NCBI RefSeq assembly: GCF_018687715.1
Contig: NC_056758.1
Location: 3,410,001-3,474,000 of the forward strand
Direction: 5' to 3'
Source: Carya illinoinensis
Lineage: Eukaryota > Streptophyta > Magnoliopsida > Fagales > Juglandaceae
Length of the DNA stretch: 64,000 nt
Under the pieces are notes generated by a model, which was given only the letters and a program-made list of their open reading frames with translations, did not search any database and had not been told where the DNA came from. Position 1 is the stretch's first letter, and each line of letters begins with the position of its first letter. Below are positions 34,066 to 47,160 of this stretch, in pieces. Made by a program: the position numbers and the translations under genes.

Positions 34066-34599
34066 AGCTATCCCACCAACTGATCTAACTTCCTGACACA
34101 CCAAGTGCATAAATAATTTGTAACATTCATAAACAATTGAGATAATGCATATCAAATAATTACCAAAACACCTAATCCATCAAAACCAACCCATTCAGTC
34201 TATTTCACACAATTTCAATTAATTAATTCTTACACAAATCTCTATGAAGCAGTGTCAAACTCTTCTTTTTCTATACACCGACTTTGTACAGAGACCCCTT
34301 CGTTCGTTAAATCCGAACTAGAGGGGGATTAAAAACAATGTACAAAAATAGTTTTACAAATGGGAAAATAAAAATAAATATATAAATAAATAAAAGAGCC
34401 CCAAACTCACCGTTTCAGCAGTAGATCGAGCAGAGAGGAGCGGGCACTGAACAGAGCTGCGTACCCATCTACAAGACCTGCATTTTTTAGCTCAAACAGG
34501 ACTTCAAAAACCTAAAAAGTTGAGACACAGAGAGGCGCACAGGTTTTTCTACGATTTGATTTTGAGAGAGAGAGAGAGAGAGACAGCCAGAGATGAGTT

Positions 34600-36458
34600 T
34601 GTTTTTTAGAGAGAGAAAACGCGGAAACGGCGGTGATTTTTTTGGGCAAAGTCTATTTTATAATGACATCGATGTCAATGGACGAAGGGGTCCTGCTTCT
34701 CTTCTCGCTACAAAACGACGGAATAGGGACTTCCCACCTTACGACCAAAAAAATAAAAATAAAAATAATATTATTTTCTGCCTTCGCATTTGATTTTTTT
34801 TAAAATTATTTTTACAATAGTAAGTATATAAATATTATGTAATTATTTTAATAAAAATTAAATAAATATGAAATATATATTAAAATAATTAATTTTTTAA
34901 TAATAAATTTCACTTTTTTTCAAAACAACTATATACTCCATAATTATATATAGAATTATTCTTCTTTCATGACTATAATTTATATATTTGAATAATATTA
35001 GATATAGTTTTAGGTTGTTTAAATTATATGTATTTTAAAAAAATTAAGATTTATTATTAAAAAATTAATTTTTCAAGTGAATTTTGTATTGAAATATTTT
35101 TTAAAAAAAAAAATATATGAGATTTGCATACCATAAAAATGCAAACATCATTTCTATATATATTGATATAATGTACCCTATTTTAAATGATTAATTTTTC
35201 ATAAGACATGGGCATTTTATTAAAATTCACAAACTTCAAGAGGTGAAGAAAATTCTCATATATTAAATTATCTCCCATAAATTAAAAAAAAAAATATAAT
35301 TATAATAAAGGATTTTCTAATGGACACTTAAATTGAATACATCCAATAGAACAAAAGGAGAGTATGAAGATATAAAGCTGAATACAATAGTCGAGAAAGT
35401 AGGAAGGAAAGTACACAATTAGAGAGACAAGACACATGGATTACGCGAGAGAATGACGCAATGTTATGTAATTTTTTTTTTAAATAGAAAAATTTATTAT
35501 TAAAAAATTAATTTTTTTTATGTGAATTTTATATTTATTTATTTTATTTAAAAAAAATATGCAATACTTGTGTAAAATATTATTTCTCTTTTAATTCACA
35601 CGAATGGGAAAGACACGTTTGCAAGAAAAATGGAACAACATTGTTGTTTCTAACCAAAAGCCAGTTTGGATTATAATTTGGACTCCTCAACCAAGAAAAA
35701 TACCATTTAATTTTTTATTTATTTATTTTTTGGGTAATAATAGTAATGCTGTATTTAATTTCAAATATAGGATGGTTAGAAAGGCCATTTTACAAGATGT
35801 TGACTTAGAGACATCACAAGAACAGTGGGGTGTGTGTGGGTGCTGGTTGGCAAAAATTAGGTGGATTAAGACAGCATATGATTTTGATGAAACAGGACAA
35901 ACAGATTGGTAACCAACCTAGACTATAAAATAATGCAACCCAACTATGTTTCTTGTCCTTTACCTTATTTTCTTTTTCTTAATCAAGATTTAAAAGGAGA
36001 GATGAAAGAAAGTGTCAAAGAAGAGTGTTGACAAATGGAAAAAAATGAACCATGCAACCAACTCAATACTTGACAGCCTGTGTCTCTTATTTCTTTCTGT
36101 GGACTGTGGATTCTCTCAAGCTTTTTTCGCATCCATCTCTCAAGTCCAGACAAAACCCCAAAGTTAAATTTTGATGCAATTTGGGTCAACTAATTATTTG
36201 ACAATCTGCATATTAATCTTAAAGGGTTGAATTTCCATGCCTATAATAACAATAATAATAATAAAAATAATAAGGTCAATACATATAGTAACAAATGAGA
36301 TTGTATAGGGAAAATAGAAGAGGTTTGAATATTTGAATGATTCCTTTGTCTTTTTTGCAATGATTAGGCAACTATGATTCCCAAGTAGCATTATAATGGC
36401 ACTAGGTTGCAAATCGAGCAACCTGTTCAAGATTTGAGCCCAACCCTACTTGTGCTTC
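34600..36458. other. PP2C upstream region, AT-rich, with fold-back repeats
   Basis: Upstream region of the phosphatase followed by very AT-rich DNA. Several related segments (about 34800-34930, 35030-35130 and 35463-35575) share ATTATTAAAAAATTAATTTT and resemble the fold-back element at 60297-60400. The short open frame at 35604-35912 has no recognised domain. Confidence 0.5.
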
Positions 36459-37279
36459 TAGGTGTGTCAAACAGAATCAACTTGATCCGCACATTCTTTA
36501 TCGGGTCAATCCGTGGTTTTTTTTTTTTTTTCTCTCTCTTTTAATAATCAGGTTCAAATACTAGCAATAAAACGTGTTCAATCCATCACTGTCGTCCTTT
36601 GGTCTTCGGTGATTAGTCCAATCTATCACTATTAAAGTCTCAATCACTCTCAGATATCCTCTTTTTAGATACCCAATATAATGCACTTTGCGAACTCCTC
36701 CATATTCATTTCGTCTCTATTCTGACCTGGCCAAGGTCAACGCCATGGTCACTAAGCTCAACAGCCTAGTCTCCATCGACGAAGCCCTCCACCTTGCTGC
36801 CGGTTCCATCTTCTGTAACTGATCCTCCTCCCTCAACTTCACCCATGCGCTCCACAACTGCTACAAAACCAAGGGAGAGCTTGAGGCCTATGCGGCCAAC
36901 ACTAGCCATGTTGGCATGGTCAAGGAGTCGGTCCTCTAGATTATCGAAGACACCATAGTCGTTGATTGGATCGCTGATGGTGGTTACAAAGATGATCTCA
37001 TGGCTCCACCATCAAGATCTGCCGTTCGACTTAGTTTCTTGAAGCTCAAGGAGAGACTATGTAATAATGTAAAATCTGAAGAGAAGTGAGGACTCAGACT
37101 TTGGAAGGGGGGCTAGGATTTCATCTGCAGAGGATAAAATGTATACTTAAGTTTTATAAGTGGGTCTCCAAGTTGTACAAGTCGAATCCGAGCAATAGTT
37201 AAAAACCATCTTTTTCGATTTTCGGGTCGGGTCAGGTTTCACATATGGGCCGGGCCAATTGATTTCTTGCACAGACCTA
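36459..37279. mobile_element. TIR-like element carrying a gene fragment
   Basis: The ends TAGGTGTGTCAA (36459-36470) and TTGCACAGACCTA (inverse TAGGTCTGTGCAA, 37267-37279) are imperfect inverted repeats of the hAT TAG-type. Subterminal GGGTC/CGGGTCGGG motifs are present on both sides. A decayed Dabb-domain gene fragment occupies the middle. I saw no clear 8-bp target duplication, so the boundaries are tentative. Confidence 0.45.
36706..37089 (+). pseudogene. Pseudogene of UP3-like stress-response A/B-barrel (Dabb) protein
   Basis: One reading frame runs from about 36706 to TGA at 37087-37089, broken by TGA at 36820-36822 and TAG at 36937-36939. It reads FRLYSDLAKVNAMVTKLNSL and VSIDEALHLAAG, then LNFTHALHNCYKTKGELEAY, HVGMVKESVL, DWIADGG and SAVRLSFLKLKE. 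This order (loop, 'HALH.CYK.K.ELEAYA', 'HV..VKESVL', '.DWIAD') is that of the C-terminal Dabb domain in plant UP3/POP3-like proteins, dimeric alpha/beta-barrel proteins induced by stress. The N-terminal half is missing. Apart from the two stops the frame has survived without an indel, which points to a rather recent capture. Confidence 0.7.
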
Positions 37280-39990
37280 AATGGTACATTTAGAAATGGT
37301 ACAAAAAAAATAAGGTTTTTTCTTGTAAAATATTTTGATAGTCCCTTAATTCACACAAAATTTGTTATTAATTTTCCTTTTGTTTTTTAGTTGCATTTCC
37401 ATTCGATTTTTAACTCACGGCTTATGACAATTCATGAAGATCAAATATATAAGGTACACAAAAATATAAATCTTATATACATTGAAGAGCCATCGTTTTT
37501 CATTAATTATTATAGTATTTTTGCAATGTCTCTCTTTATTGAAAGTACATTATAATTTCTTAAATTTGGCCAACAATTATCGTATAATCATATGCTTAAT
37601 TAGTTAATAAGAAGTGACATGCTTAATTAGTTAATAGTAAGTTAACACTACCACAATGGTAAGTTGGAAACTTTACCAATAGTAGTCGGCATTGGAAATC
37701 AACAAGTTTTTCAACACTTAAAGGTGGCCTCAAAAGATAGCAGTTCGACTCTCGAATCGTACGTCATTGATAATGCTTTAGATGAAAGAATAAAACATGT
37801 TATTATTTTTTTATAATATACTCAAATTAATCAAATAAACAGATTATGCATGTCATAATCTTTAAAATTAGGGTATTAATACGTTTGGTAATAAGTCAAT
37901 ATATCTAAAACCTTATCATAAATGAAGATGAGAGAATTATAGAAAAAACTCAGAATTGTTTTTGTTTTTGTTCTCACTCCGTGTAAGGATAAGGAGAAAG
38001 GAGTTTGGGGACACCTTGGGAGATATTCTCACATTAAAAACATCAAGAGCGTGTGCTAACGTGGCCATGTGTGAATTGGGACCCACATAACATTCGGCCA
38101 CCTATATTTGAAGGGGTCCGGAGCGAGCTGGAAAGGTTGTCTTTTTTATGCCTCCCACAAGTGGGATGTCTGTTGGGCATAAAAACCTAGGGTTTCCTAA
38201 AAACACAGGTTGGTGCAGCTAAAGAAGTATACTCTCTGTGTCCCTGAGAGACAGCTGTTGAAGGGACGAAAGATATTTATAAAAAGACTGAAGAGGGCAA
38301 GAGGCATGTGCTTTTATGATGAGATCTGATTTTAAGAGCTTAATGTAAGTACTCTTTTGTCCCCATTGTTGATACCTAACCATAACAACGACATTAAAAC
38401 CCGGAAAATCTTGTTTTTAACGTTTGTTTGTCGTGACTTCTTTTTCTAAAACTCCTCCTCCTTTTTTTTATTTTTATTTTTTTTTATTTTTTTTAAATTT
38501 TATTTTTATTGACCTATTCAACCCCATTCGCTCTTACCCTACTTGAAATTTATATTGAGCTAAAATTAATTTATTTTAATTTAATTTTAAGATAAATTTA
38601 ACATGTAAATATCCAACTCTCAAATCACTAAATTCATTTCAACTCAAAATATTTTTACATATAGAACCCACAATATTTTTTCAACTTAACATATTTACAC
38701 GCGCAGACCCGTTTGGTTACGCAGATGAGATGAGATGTTTTGAATACTAATTAATAAAATATTATTATAATATAATTTTTGAATATTAATTTTGTATTAG
38801 GATTTGAAAAAGTTAGATTGTTTATTATATTTTGTATTGAGATTTGAAAAATTGTAATGATGAATTGAGATGAAATTTTTTGTTTTGATTAAACAAACTC
38901 ATCTGGATTCTACGAAACTCATTCCACCACCTCAATTTACTGTTATTTATAAAGAACTCAAATCAGCTCAATATCTAAATAGGACCTCAAACCTTGTAGT
39001 TTTTTTTCAAGAATTTTTTTAAAAAAATTTTGGGTAAATAAGGATCAAGCATTAAGTTTAACAATTAGTGAGTTATATTAGAATATATGATTAAAAATTA
39101 AGCTTGGTTTTTAATCAAAGTTTGTTTATTTATGTGACTCATGTGCAGTGGGTGGTGTTTCTTCCTCTTTTCCACTCAATGATGGATGTCACTAGGATTT
39201 TTCTTATCCGAAAAACCTTTTCTTATCCCAAAGTTCCATGAACTTTGAGGATTACTCTACTGTGGAGCTCATAGAATATTTATTGCTATTGACTTTGGAA
39301 AGGCAATACTTTTCTTTGAAATTTAGAATCTTCTGTTAAAATTTTTTAAACCAAGCGGGCAGATATCGGATTGGGTTTAAAAATCAAGCACAACCCACCC
39401 TCCTAATGGGCGAGACCCACCTTCCTACTGCACGAGTGGGTTGCCCTTGCATCTTTTATATGAACTGAAAATAATTTTATTCATCATTTCTATAACACAT
39501 AGTTATTTTTATTTTTATTTTTATAAATATATAATATAGAAATGATAAGTAGAAGAATTCAATTAGTTTAACTGAAATTTAAATAAAAAAAAAAAAGAAG
39601 AAAAAAAAAAGAAAAAAACATGTGATATAGGCAAGTGGATAAAAAGACTATGGATGAGTGCGCAGCGGGTCACCTAGGGCAAGCTGGGTGGGTCTAGGTG
39701 ACCTGCAGCCACTATGATCCCTATCCCAATCTCTTGAAGACAAGCAACTAAAAATCAAACAAATGGAAGTACATTTTTCTTTATACTTGTCATATATTTA
39801 TTTCTGTCATTTTTTCCACCAACACATGAAAAGAATTAAGGATTTCTTCAGCACTCTTATAAACATATAAAAATTGCTAGGTGGGGCGGCATAGATCGAT
39901 CACCACCGGAGAAACTCAGGCAACTGGAACTATTGCCACTTCAATATAGAAAACCTGTTCTCTCCCTCTCACTCTCTCTTTTAATACAAC

Positions 39991-40048
<58 letters not shown>

Positions 40049-40114
40049 GCACGAAAAAGAGGGAATAAAAGACTCATGAGCAACTTCACCAATATTCCCC
40101 ATTACACACTAATC
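37280..40114. other. Intergenic DNA between Dabb pseudogene and kinesin 3' end
   Basis: AT-rich. A MITE-like segment at about 38705-38900 has the end GTTTGGTTACGCAGATGAG. An (ATA)n microsatellite fills 39999-40046. The last 200-300 bp before 40115 is probably kinesin 3' UTR. No gene is supported. Confidence 0.5.
39999..40046. repeat. (ATA)n microsatellite
   Basis: About sixteen ATA units just downstream of the kinesin stop codon, possibly within its 3' UTR. Confidence 0.95.
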
Positions 40115-43100
40115 TCACTTGGCATTCCCACTCTTCCATTTTCCTTCAGCTAGAACAGCCTGCCTTCCGGGCTTGTTCGAAGGCTGACTAACTCCATTGG
40201 GTGCTTTGATCCGTGATGGTGAAGGAATCCGCATTGGAATTAAACTCCTGCTTATAAACACATAATTCAAAAATTTGAATTATTTTTGATTGCAGGGCAC
40301 TTTCACAAAACAGAAAAGGATGGTAAAACCAACTCAAATGTCAAGTTGAAGAGGGATTGTTGAGAGTTTGCTTGCACTCCTAATCCCCCCACATTCCATA
40401 TTTAAGCGGAAAGGAAATTTCTAATCATGTAAAAGAGGATGTAAAGCACAAACAACACAGCTTAAGAACATGGCAAAACTTAATAATAAAGAAGACAGAC
40501 CTCGGTTCTGAGCTCTTTGCTGATTTGGGATTTGTTTTCGTTGTTTTTGAACCCATCCCATTTGGAATGTTGGTAGCTTTATGAAGATTTAGTTGCCAAA
40601 GCAAGTCTGGATCTGACGAATCACTAGTTTCAGCCTCGAGCTCATCAGAGTCGTCAGTGGCAACTTCACACCGACTGTTAGGTGCATCATAATCCTGGCC
40701 GTCGGTTTTATTAGTTGTCAGCTTACTGAAAGCTTGTTCAGAGTATATTTTTGAAAGAGCTGAGGGGTAAGTCCGACCAAACATCTCAGGCAACTGTCTG
40801 TTGTCTACGTCCCAACGACCGGCTAGCTTGTTCAGCATGACCTTATCAACACAATCGCCAGAAACCGAATCCTTGTCATCCTCGTTTCCATCAAACCCAG
40901 GACTGCCAACAGGATGCCAAGAATGTGAATTCCTCCTCATATCTTGAAGATCTAAGCTATGTCTTTTTGGCTTGGTTGTAGAATTTTTCCGAACCTGCAA
41001 GCCAATACACGACCATGAACCATGTTTTCAAAAGCTATTAAATAAAAGTTGAGATGAATCATTGGATTTTAAGCACCATAGTAGAGTAGTTGTAGAAATG
41101 AGTCAATTTTCAGGCTTTGTCATCACCTTTGAGATGAGTTATTTCACTGGTGTACTTACATCACGTGATGATTTCAACAGATATTGTAGCTTAAATCCTT
41201 TATTTGAATCGTTTGGTGATGACCATATTCAGAATTGATTCCTTTCATTGGATTTAATTCCATTTATGTTTGGTGATTGACTTCAAATAAAAAAAAAGCA
41301 GAACTATTCATTCTCAAGTAATGTTACATAGAAGCTTTCAAGTCATTTGAAAAAAAGTTGACCCCATCAGGAAAACCCTACCTCTTTTTTAGTGAGTCCC
41401 ACTTTTTCAAGGGAATGCATGCACAGTTTTTGTACAAATAAATTTCCCTTGTTCTCAGAATGCTGCGAAATATCTCAGTGATATCTTTCTAAAACCACTA
41501 GCACGCCTCATTTAACTCCAAGTGGAGTCCAACACCAAATAACTGACCAAAGGAATAGTGAAACTTAGAATAAGGATGTAGCAACCAAGGGATCTAAGCC
41601 AAATTTTCTAGCATTTTAGTTGCTCATTCCCTTTTTCTACATTAATTATCACATTTTAAATGGAAAACAAATATATGTTTTGTCTATAGAGACAATAATT
41701 AACAAGTAGAGCACTAAAAGTGATGGGCATGTCCCATATGCAATATATTCGACTCAGACTTTGATGCAGGTGGAATACATGAGATGAACTTAGCACTCAA
41801 AACAATTTACATTGGTAACATGAAAACATGGCCATACTAGTTGTGATACTCGGTTCATACCTTCAAGTTACCAACATCCTCCATTGATTGCATATGACCC
41901 CGAGATGGATCTCCAACACTTCTCCAACTAGGATGGGAAGGAGAAGATCCACATGATTTCACTTTTGGTCTTTCTGGACTGCTAGATACAGTACGTTGAG
42001 GACTCTCCATGACTCCCTCCTTCATTGCTAAGGCTGCTTTAAGGCTGGCAATCTAAAAAGAGACAGTAAACAAGACACCTTTATTTTTCCCAAAGATTAC
42101 CAAATGCATGAAAGACATGTGGGTCAAAGCTTCTTAAATTCATTATCCAGATACAGAAGACAAAGATAGAACTAATATATAGCCTCAAGATAAGCCATAA
42201 TAAGCCATTTGAAAGAAAAACTAAACACAACATTTTCTATATTGGGAATAAAAAAGGCATAGGCACTTCTCAAACTTATCATGAGCAAATCAATGGAGTA
42301 AAAACCTGCTCCTTAAGCTCTTTTATATCTGCACTATCTTTGTTAACCCGAGCAGCACCAAGCTCAATAGTGGAAACCCTTTCGGCAAATTTGAGTGTAC
42401 TAATTGTTTCTACCAGAGCTTCAGGCTCTGGACTAATGTGAACAAACATGAGCGTCTTCGCTTGCCCTCCTAATAGATACAAGGGCCAACATCTTCACAA
42501 CAAAGGAAAATAAAGTGGAAAAAGGAAGAACATCTTTTTATGGTTAGAGGAAATTGATAACCTTACCAAGTGAGTCTTGGAGCAGTTGTGTGAGCTTGCT
42601 GTTCCTATAAGGAACATGCGAATTCTTTTGTGCAAGAGAGGCAATAACATCTCCTAAAGCAGAAAGAGATTTGTTAATATGTTGTGCCTCCTTTAATCTA
42701 TCTCCTGTCACCTCAGATTTGTCAACCCTTTCACTTCCTGCCAGGTCAACCAGATGCATACAGCCACGAATAATAGATCCAGATGTCAGGTCTCGTCCTT
42801 GAATATGAACTGTAAGGCAGCTGGAAATCGATACCACATGGGAGTAAATGTTCATATATGTATACAATAATACTAAAATCAATGTTCTTAAAATCAAAAT
42901 ATGATAAATACATAGATACAATATTATAATTTTCTATTCATGCACGAACAATAACTAAAATGAAGATTTGGAAAAGAAAAGCGGCTCTATTAAGAAATTT
43001 ATAAGACAAAATTAGCTATACCTATGAGAACGACTACTCCTATCATTCATGGCTGTAGCACTCACTGCTCGATTCTTTTGGCCAAGGTTCATCAAAGTTA

Positions 43101-43742
43101 TAACATCAGATGTTGATGACACAGGTACAAGGTTTGCTTCAGGTACATTGATCCCATTTTGAGAGCTGTTACGAATTTCTAATGTACTAGGGGGTTAAGA
43201 ACAAATATGAGTAAGAGGTGCATTGCACAAGCTATGATAATATAAAGGAATAAACAAGTGCCTAAGGATATCTTTTCTGGTGACCATCTGTCACAAGCAG
43301 ATCCCTAACTTGTTCATTGTAAATTTCAAGCATCTGAACAGAAATCTCATAGCACATGGTGGCTTTCCTCTGTTCTGAGAGAAGAAATAGGTCACCCAAT
43401 GCTCTGTAATTGACACCTTTGGCCTCCTCTGTAAGCTCTTGGGGTCCACTCTGGATTGATAGATGATATATATTAATACAAATAACATAAATGACAAAAC
43501 ACTTATCGGCAAAAAAACAAACCAAAGCCTTATGGTGAAAGAATCAGCAATCTGATTGCAATAAAAAAATGTGTTGAGCTTCTTACCATGGTATAAGTTT
43601 TCCCTGATCCTGTTTGGCCATAAGCGAATATACACACATTGTAGCCATCAAGAACAGACCGTATCAGAGGTTGGGTGTCTGAAAATACCTCCCCTGCAAA
43701 GAAAGGAAAGCAGTGGTATACAATGAAAGTTGATCAGAAGGG

Positions 43743-43819
<77 letters not shown>

Positions 43820-46800
43820 TGGGTTGCAGAAGGACCGAATGCTTTGTTGAAAGTGAATGACTTTCGTCCCTCTTTGCTATATTTTGAAGGTGCATTAATC
43901 ATAATATTTCCTTCCCCTATGTGGTCCACAATATTCAAACCATTTGGTTGCCCAGGCAGGAAAGGCCTAACTCGGCAGTATACCCTAATGTTCCCTAATT
44001 AGACATAACACATACTCAACGTTTAGATCTTGCTGAGAACAAAAAATTTTACCAATTGAAGTGGAGCTTAAACCAGTCGGAATGTCACCTTTCAAGTCCT
44101 GCACTTGATTGTATAACTTGCGGTTCTCTTCAAGAATTCTCTGGTATCCAGAAGCAGCATGAGCTAGACCATAAAGGTGCTTACCTATCAAGGGAATCTA
44201 GTGATATCCTTCCTCCTTTAAAAACCTCAAAACAATAGAATATTTCATTTAAAATGTACCTAAATTGTTGAACTCCTCCTGGTACTTATTCTGCAAGAAT
44301 TGCATGCCTGCTTTTGTACCGAGAAGAATATGTTTCAGTTCCTGCAGTATGTCGACATCAAAGCCACTAATTATGTGACAATAACAAATTTGATTCAAGA
44401 AAGTTTGATGCAAAGAAAAATTACCAGAACATCTCTTTGTTGTTGTTCTACCAACTTGTGTTGTTTCAAAAGCTGACTTTTTGATCCATGATCAGGATCA
44501 CACTTCCAATCGTAGCATTCCTCCTCTTTATTTAGTGTTGCAGGTTCTTCTTCCATCTTAATCACAGTAAAAGAAAGGTCACTTGTTTGTGCAAAATGCA
44601 CAAGGCAATCTTATATAATCAAGTTGCTTGTATAAAAATCTATTCCGAGTAACTTGCATTTTAAATTTTCTATGATGAATGTATATACCTTTGTATCATC
44701 AGAAGCAGTTTTAGAAGGAGAATTGTCAGAGAAAAATACTGAGATCTCTCTCGCAGTTGTTTTAATCTGTAAGATTACGAGAGAAATTAAGATCATTGAC
44801 AGTGAGCTTTACAAAAATAAAAATCAAATATACTAATGATTATTATATGGCGGAACACGATTTCTGTACAATCATAGAGGAAAATGGGATCTTGATTCTT
44901 GACTTCTCACATCATACTCAAAAACAGTGAAGAACTTCATTGCCAATGAGATGGTAATACCATTGTTGGAAAAAACAGATGCTTACCAGTTCATTTGGGC
45001 TTCCTAACCGGCGCTCAAACTCCTCCATGACTTTATTAAGCATAGATTCCACAACCTGTGACAGGCAAAAAAGTCATATACTCTGTGAAGTGATGATCAA
45101 GAATATGTATCTAATTAGTTACAACAAAGTTTCAAGCTAGACAAGAAGACATGAGAGGGAAAATGTAGACAAATATTAGACCTAAGACACATTTCATTCA
45201 ATTAGATGTACAACAATTGATGAACTAAACCATTAGCATCCGCCAATTGGGACAATATATGGTGAAGAATACATGCATCACAGGAGTAAGTGATTGTTAT
45301 AATTATTCGCCTGCTTACTTTGCAGGAACATAAGCAATCTTTTCAAAACTTAGAAAATCCCATAACAGCACAAGAGCCCTTACAATTGGAATTTCTTCTT
45401 GCTTCCTATCAGAAAGAACTTCACGGACTAGCATATTTAAGGAACGAGATGAACCCTGCAGATAGGAATACATATAAAATTCTTGGCGTCATGCTACAAT
45501 GACAACCCCCCCCCCAAAACAACAAAAAAAGAAAAAGAAAAACACTGACTGTTTCATTCAGATCATGGCAGAGATCACAGTATGAAGATAGATCACTAGA
45601 CAAACTCTCCAGAGACTTCTCCATCGATGATGTCCTCGACAAGGAATTCATGAATGGTTCTGAGTTTCTTCGTGCAAAGGGTTTCCCACAGGTTGGTGGT
45701 TTCATATTTCCACCAAGTTTCCATGATCCATTTCCACCTCCTTGTTTCCAGTCACTATATGATTTGAGTGCTAGAACACAGTTTACAATCCTGGCAGATT
45801 TCCCTCCCTGTGAAGTCGAGATTTAAAATAATGTTACATCAGATTGATAATTGTCACATCCAAAGTTGAAATGGCATTATAGAGATTTTCCGTTAATCAA
45901 AGAGAGAGAAGATATGCGGATGAAGCCCATCATATAGATTTTCCCTATAGATTTTTCTATTGATGCTAATAAAACTACAAATACACACCTGTTCCAAATC
46001 AGATGCTTCGAAGGTTGGAAGCCCCAATTCTTCCACAGAAACTAGGAAATTTCTCACGTTTTCGAAGTACTGGTATGCAGATAGAGCTGCCCCATCAGGA
46101 GTAACAACAGAATCACACGGGCCCTCAACCACCTAAATCAGTCAATGAATATCCTCAAAACCAACAAAACTTCTAAGTGAAAGCTAAAAGAGATTAAAAG
46201 AAATTAAAAACCGGGCTGAACCATACCTTTGACACAGCTCCTGGCTGAACCTTGTTAAGAGCATTGCAAAGGACTATCCCACTTCGCAATCCAAGCCTGA
46301 ACTCTTCTTCGGAAGGCTGGGCTGGGAAATCTTTAATCCCAACAACTCCAGCCGTCTTTCTGAGCCATCCGGCTGCTTCATATCTTCTCAGGGCTGTAAA
46401 ACGGCGTAGCAACCGTCAGTTTTTTTGTTTTTTTTTTATCGGCACATCTCAACCGAAACAAGAAAGTTCTAGTATTGGGTTATAAAACCCTGATTTTTCT
46501 CCATCTTATCTAGAATCATTTCCAAATTCATTGGTCGAATGATAAGCTTTTCCAAGCTTATGGTCTTGAACTGGGACCTTCGATTAAAAGTGTAATTCCA
46601 ATCACACAATTCCATGCAACAAAATGTTTACTTTTTCTCTAGAATAAAATCTTCAAAATTCTGGGAAATGAGAAATTAAAGAAGAAAACAGAAGTAAGTC
46701 GAAAATAATAGATTCATATAAAGAAGATTGATCCAATCAGACAGATGATACGGACAGTGAGATTAAACGTGTTGCATCATTGTATCAATGCATCATCGTA

Positions 46801-47160
46801 TCAATGTTGCATCATTGCCACTATAACAAACACATTTGGAAAAATAAAATCCACAAGTTACCCGATTTTATATTTTCAAAACCCACGTATGTTAGATTGT
46901 AACAAAAGTTTTGCAAAACTCACATGCTCCAAGACAACACCAGGAAAAACTTCCTCCGATCATCAAAGAAACCAAAACTTAAAATTCAAGAAATTTCTTT
47001 GACCATAGAAAATCACGTAAATCAAGAAATGATTGATCATACAAGATTCGTCGGCCTTCCTCGAAGCCAAGCCCCGGTCGCTCAATCGGGTACCACGTTG
47101 TTGAAGAACATTCTCAACCATTGAAGCTATTGAGAAAGACAAAACTTGCTCTGTTGCCAT
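40115..47160 (-). CDS. KIN14: KIN-14 kinesin with calponin-homology domain
   Basis: Minus-end-type plant kinesin linking microtubules and, through its CH domain, probably actin. Nineteen coding exons: 47160-47043, 46393-46227, 46132-45989, 45807-45550, 45455-45384, 45055-44987, 44766-44689, 44556-44425, 44341-44260, 44184-44089, 43994-43818, 43693-43587, 43450-43272, 43183-43022, 42820-42567, 42469-42306, 42052-41861, 40994-40501 and 40247-40115. All phases agree and give 1025 aa. The CH domain is at about residues 42-150 ([32 protein letters not shown]). A Glu/Lys-rich stalk precedes [12 protein letters not shown] at about 405, the KIN-14 neck and motor start. The P-loop GQTGSGKT is near 490, then [15 protein letters not shown] and [20 protein letters not shown] Ser-rich C-terminal extension ends GKWKSGNAK. 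All ATPase motifs are intact. Eighteen introns: seventeen GT-AG and one AT-AC. Confidence 0.96.
43184..43271 (-). other. U12-type AT-AC intron in the kinesin motor
   Basis: The 88-bp intron starts ATATCCTTAG, the canonical minor-spliceosome donor, and ends TAGTAC, with branch-site-like TTCTTAAC placing the branch A 11 bases before the 3' end. No GT donor is possible here, because the frame hits TAG straight after TATCCT. Splicing AT to AC gives HQKR|LEIRNSS, matching the family. An alternative AG three bases upstream would add one residue. Confidence 0.85.
43694..43817 (-). repeat. 124-bp kinesin intron filled by (CT)n
   Basis: In the sense (minus) strand the intron starts with a GT donor and is already a pure CT repeat, covering 43816-43747 (about 70 bp). 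Only some 50 bp of normal sequence remain before the acceptor CTTTGCAG. The repeat starts directly at the 5' splice site. Confidence 0.9.

Noticed and set aside
40115..47160. Frameshift in the kinesin after HQKRYP
   Set aside because: The apparent stop is inside an AT-AC intron; with correct splicing the frame is intact.
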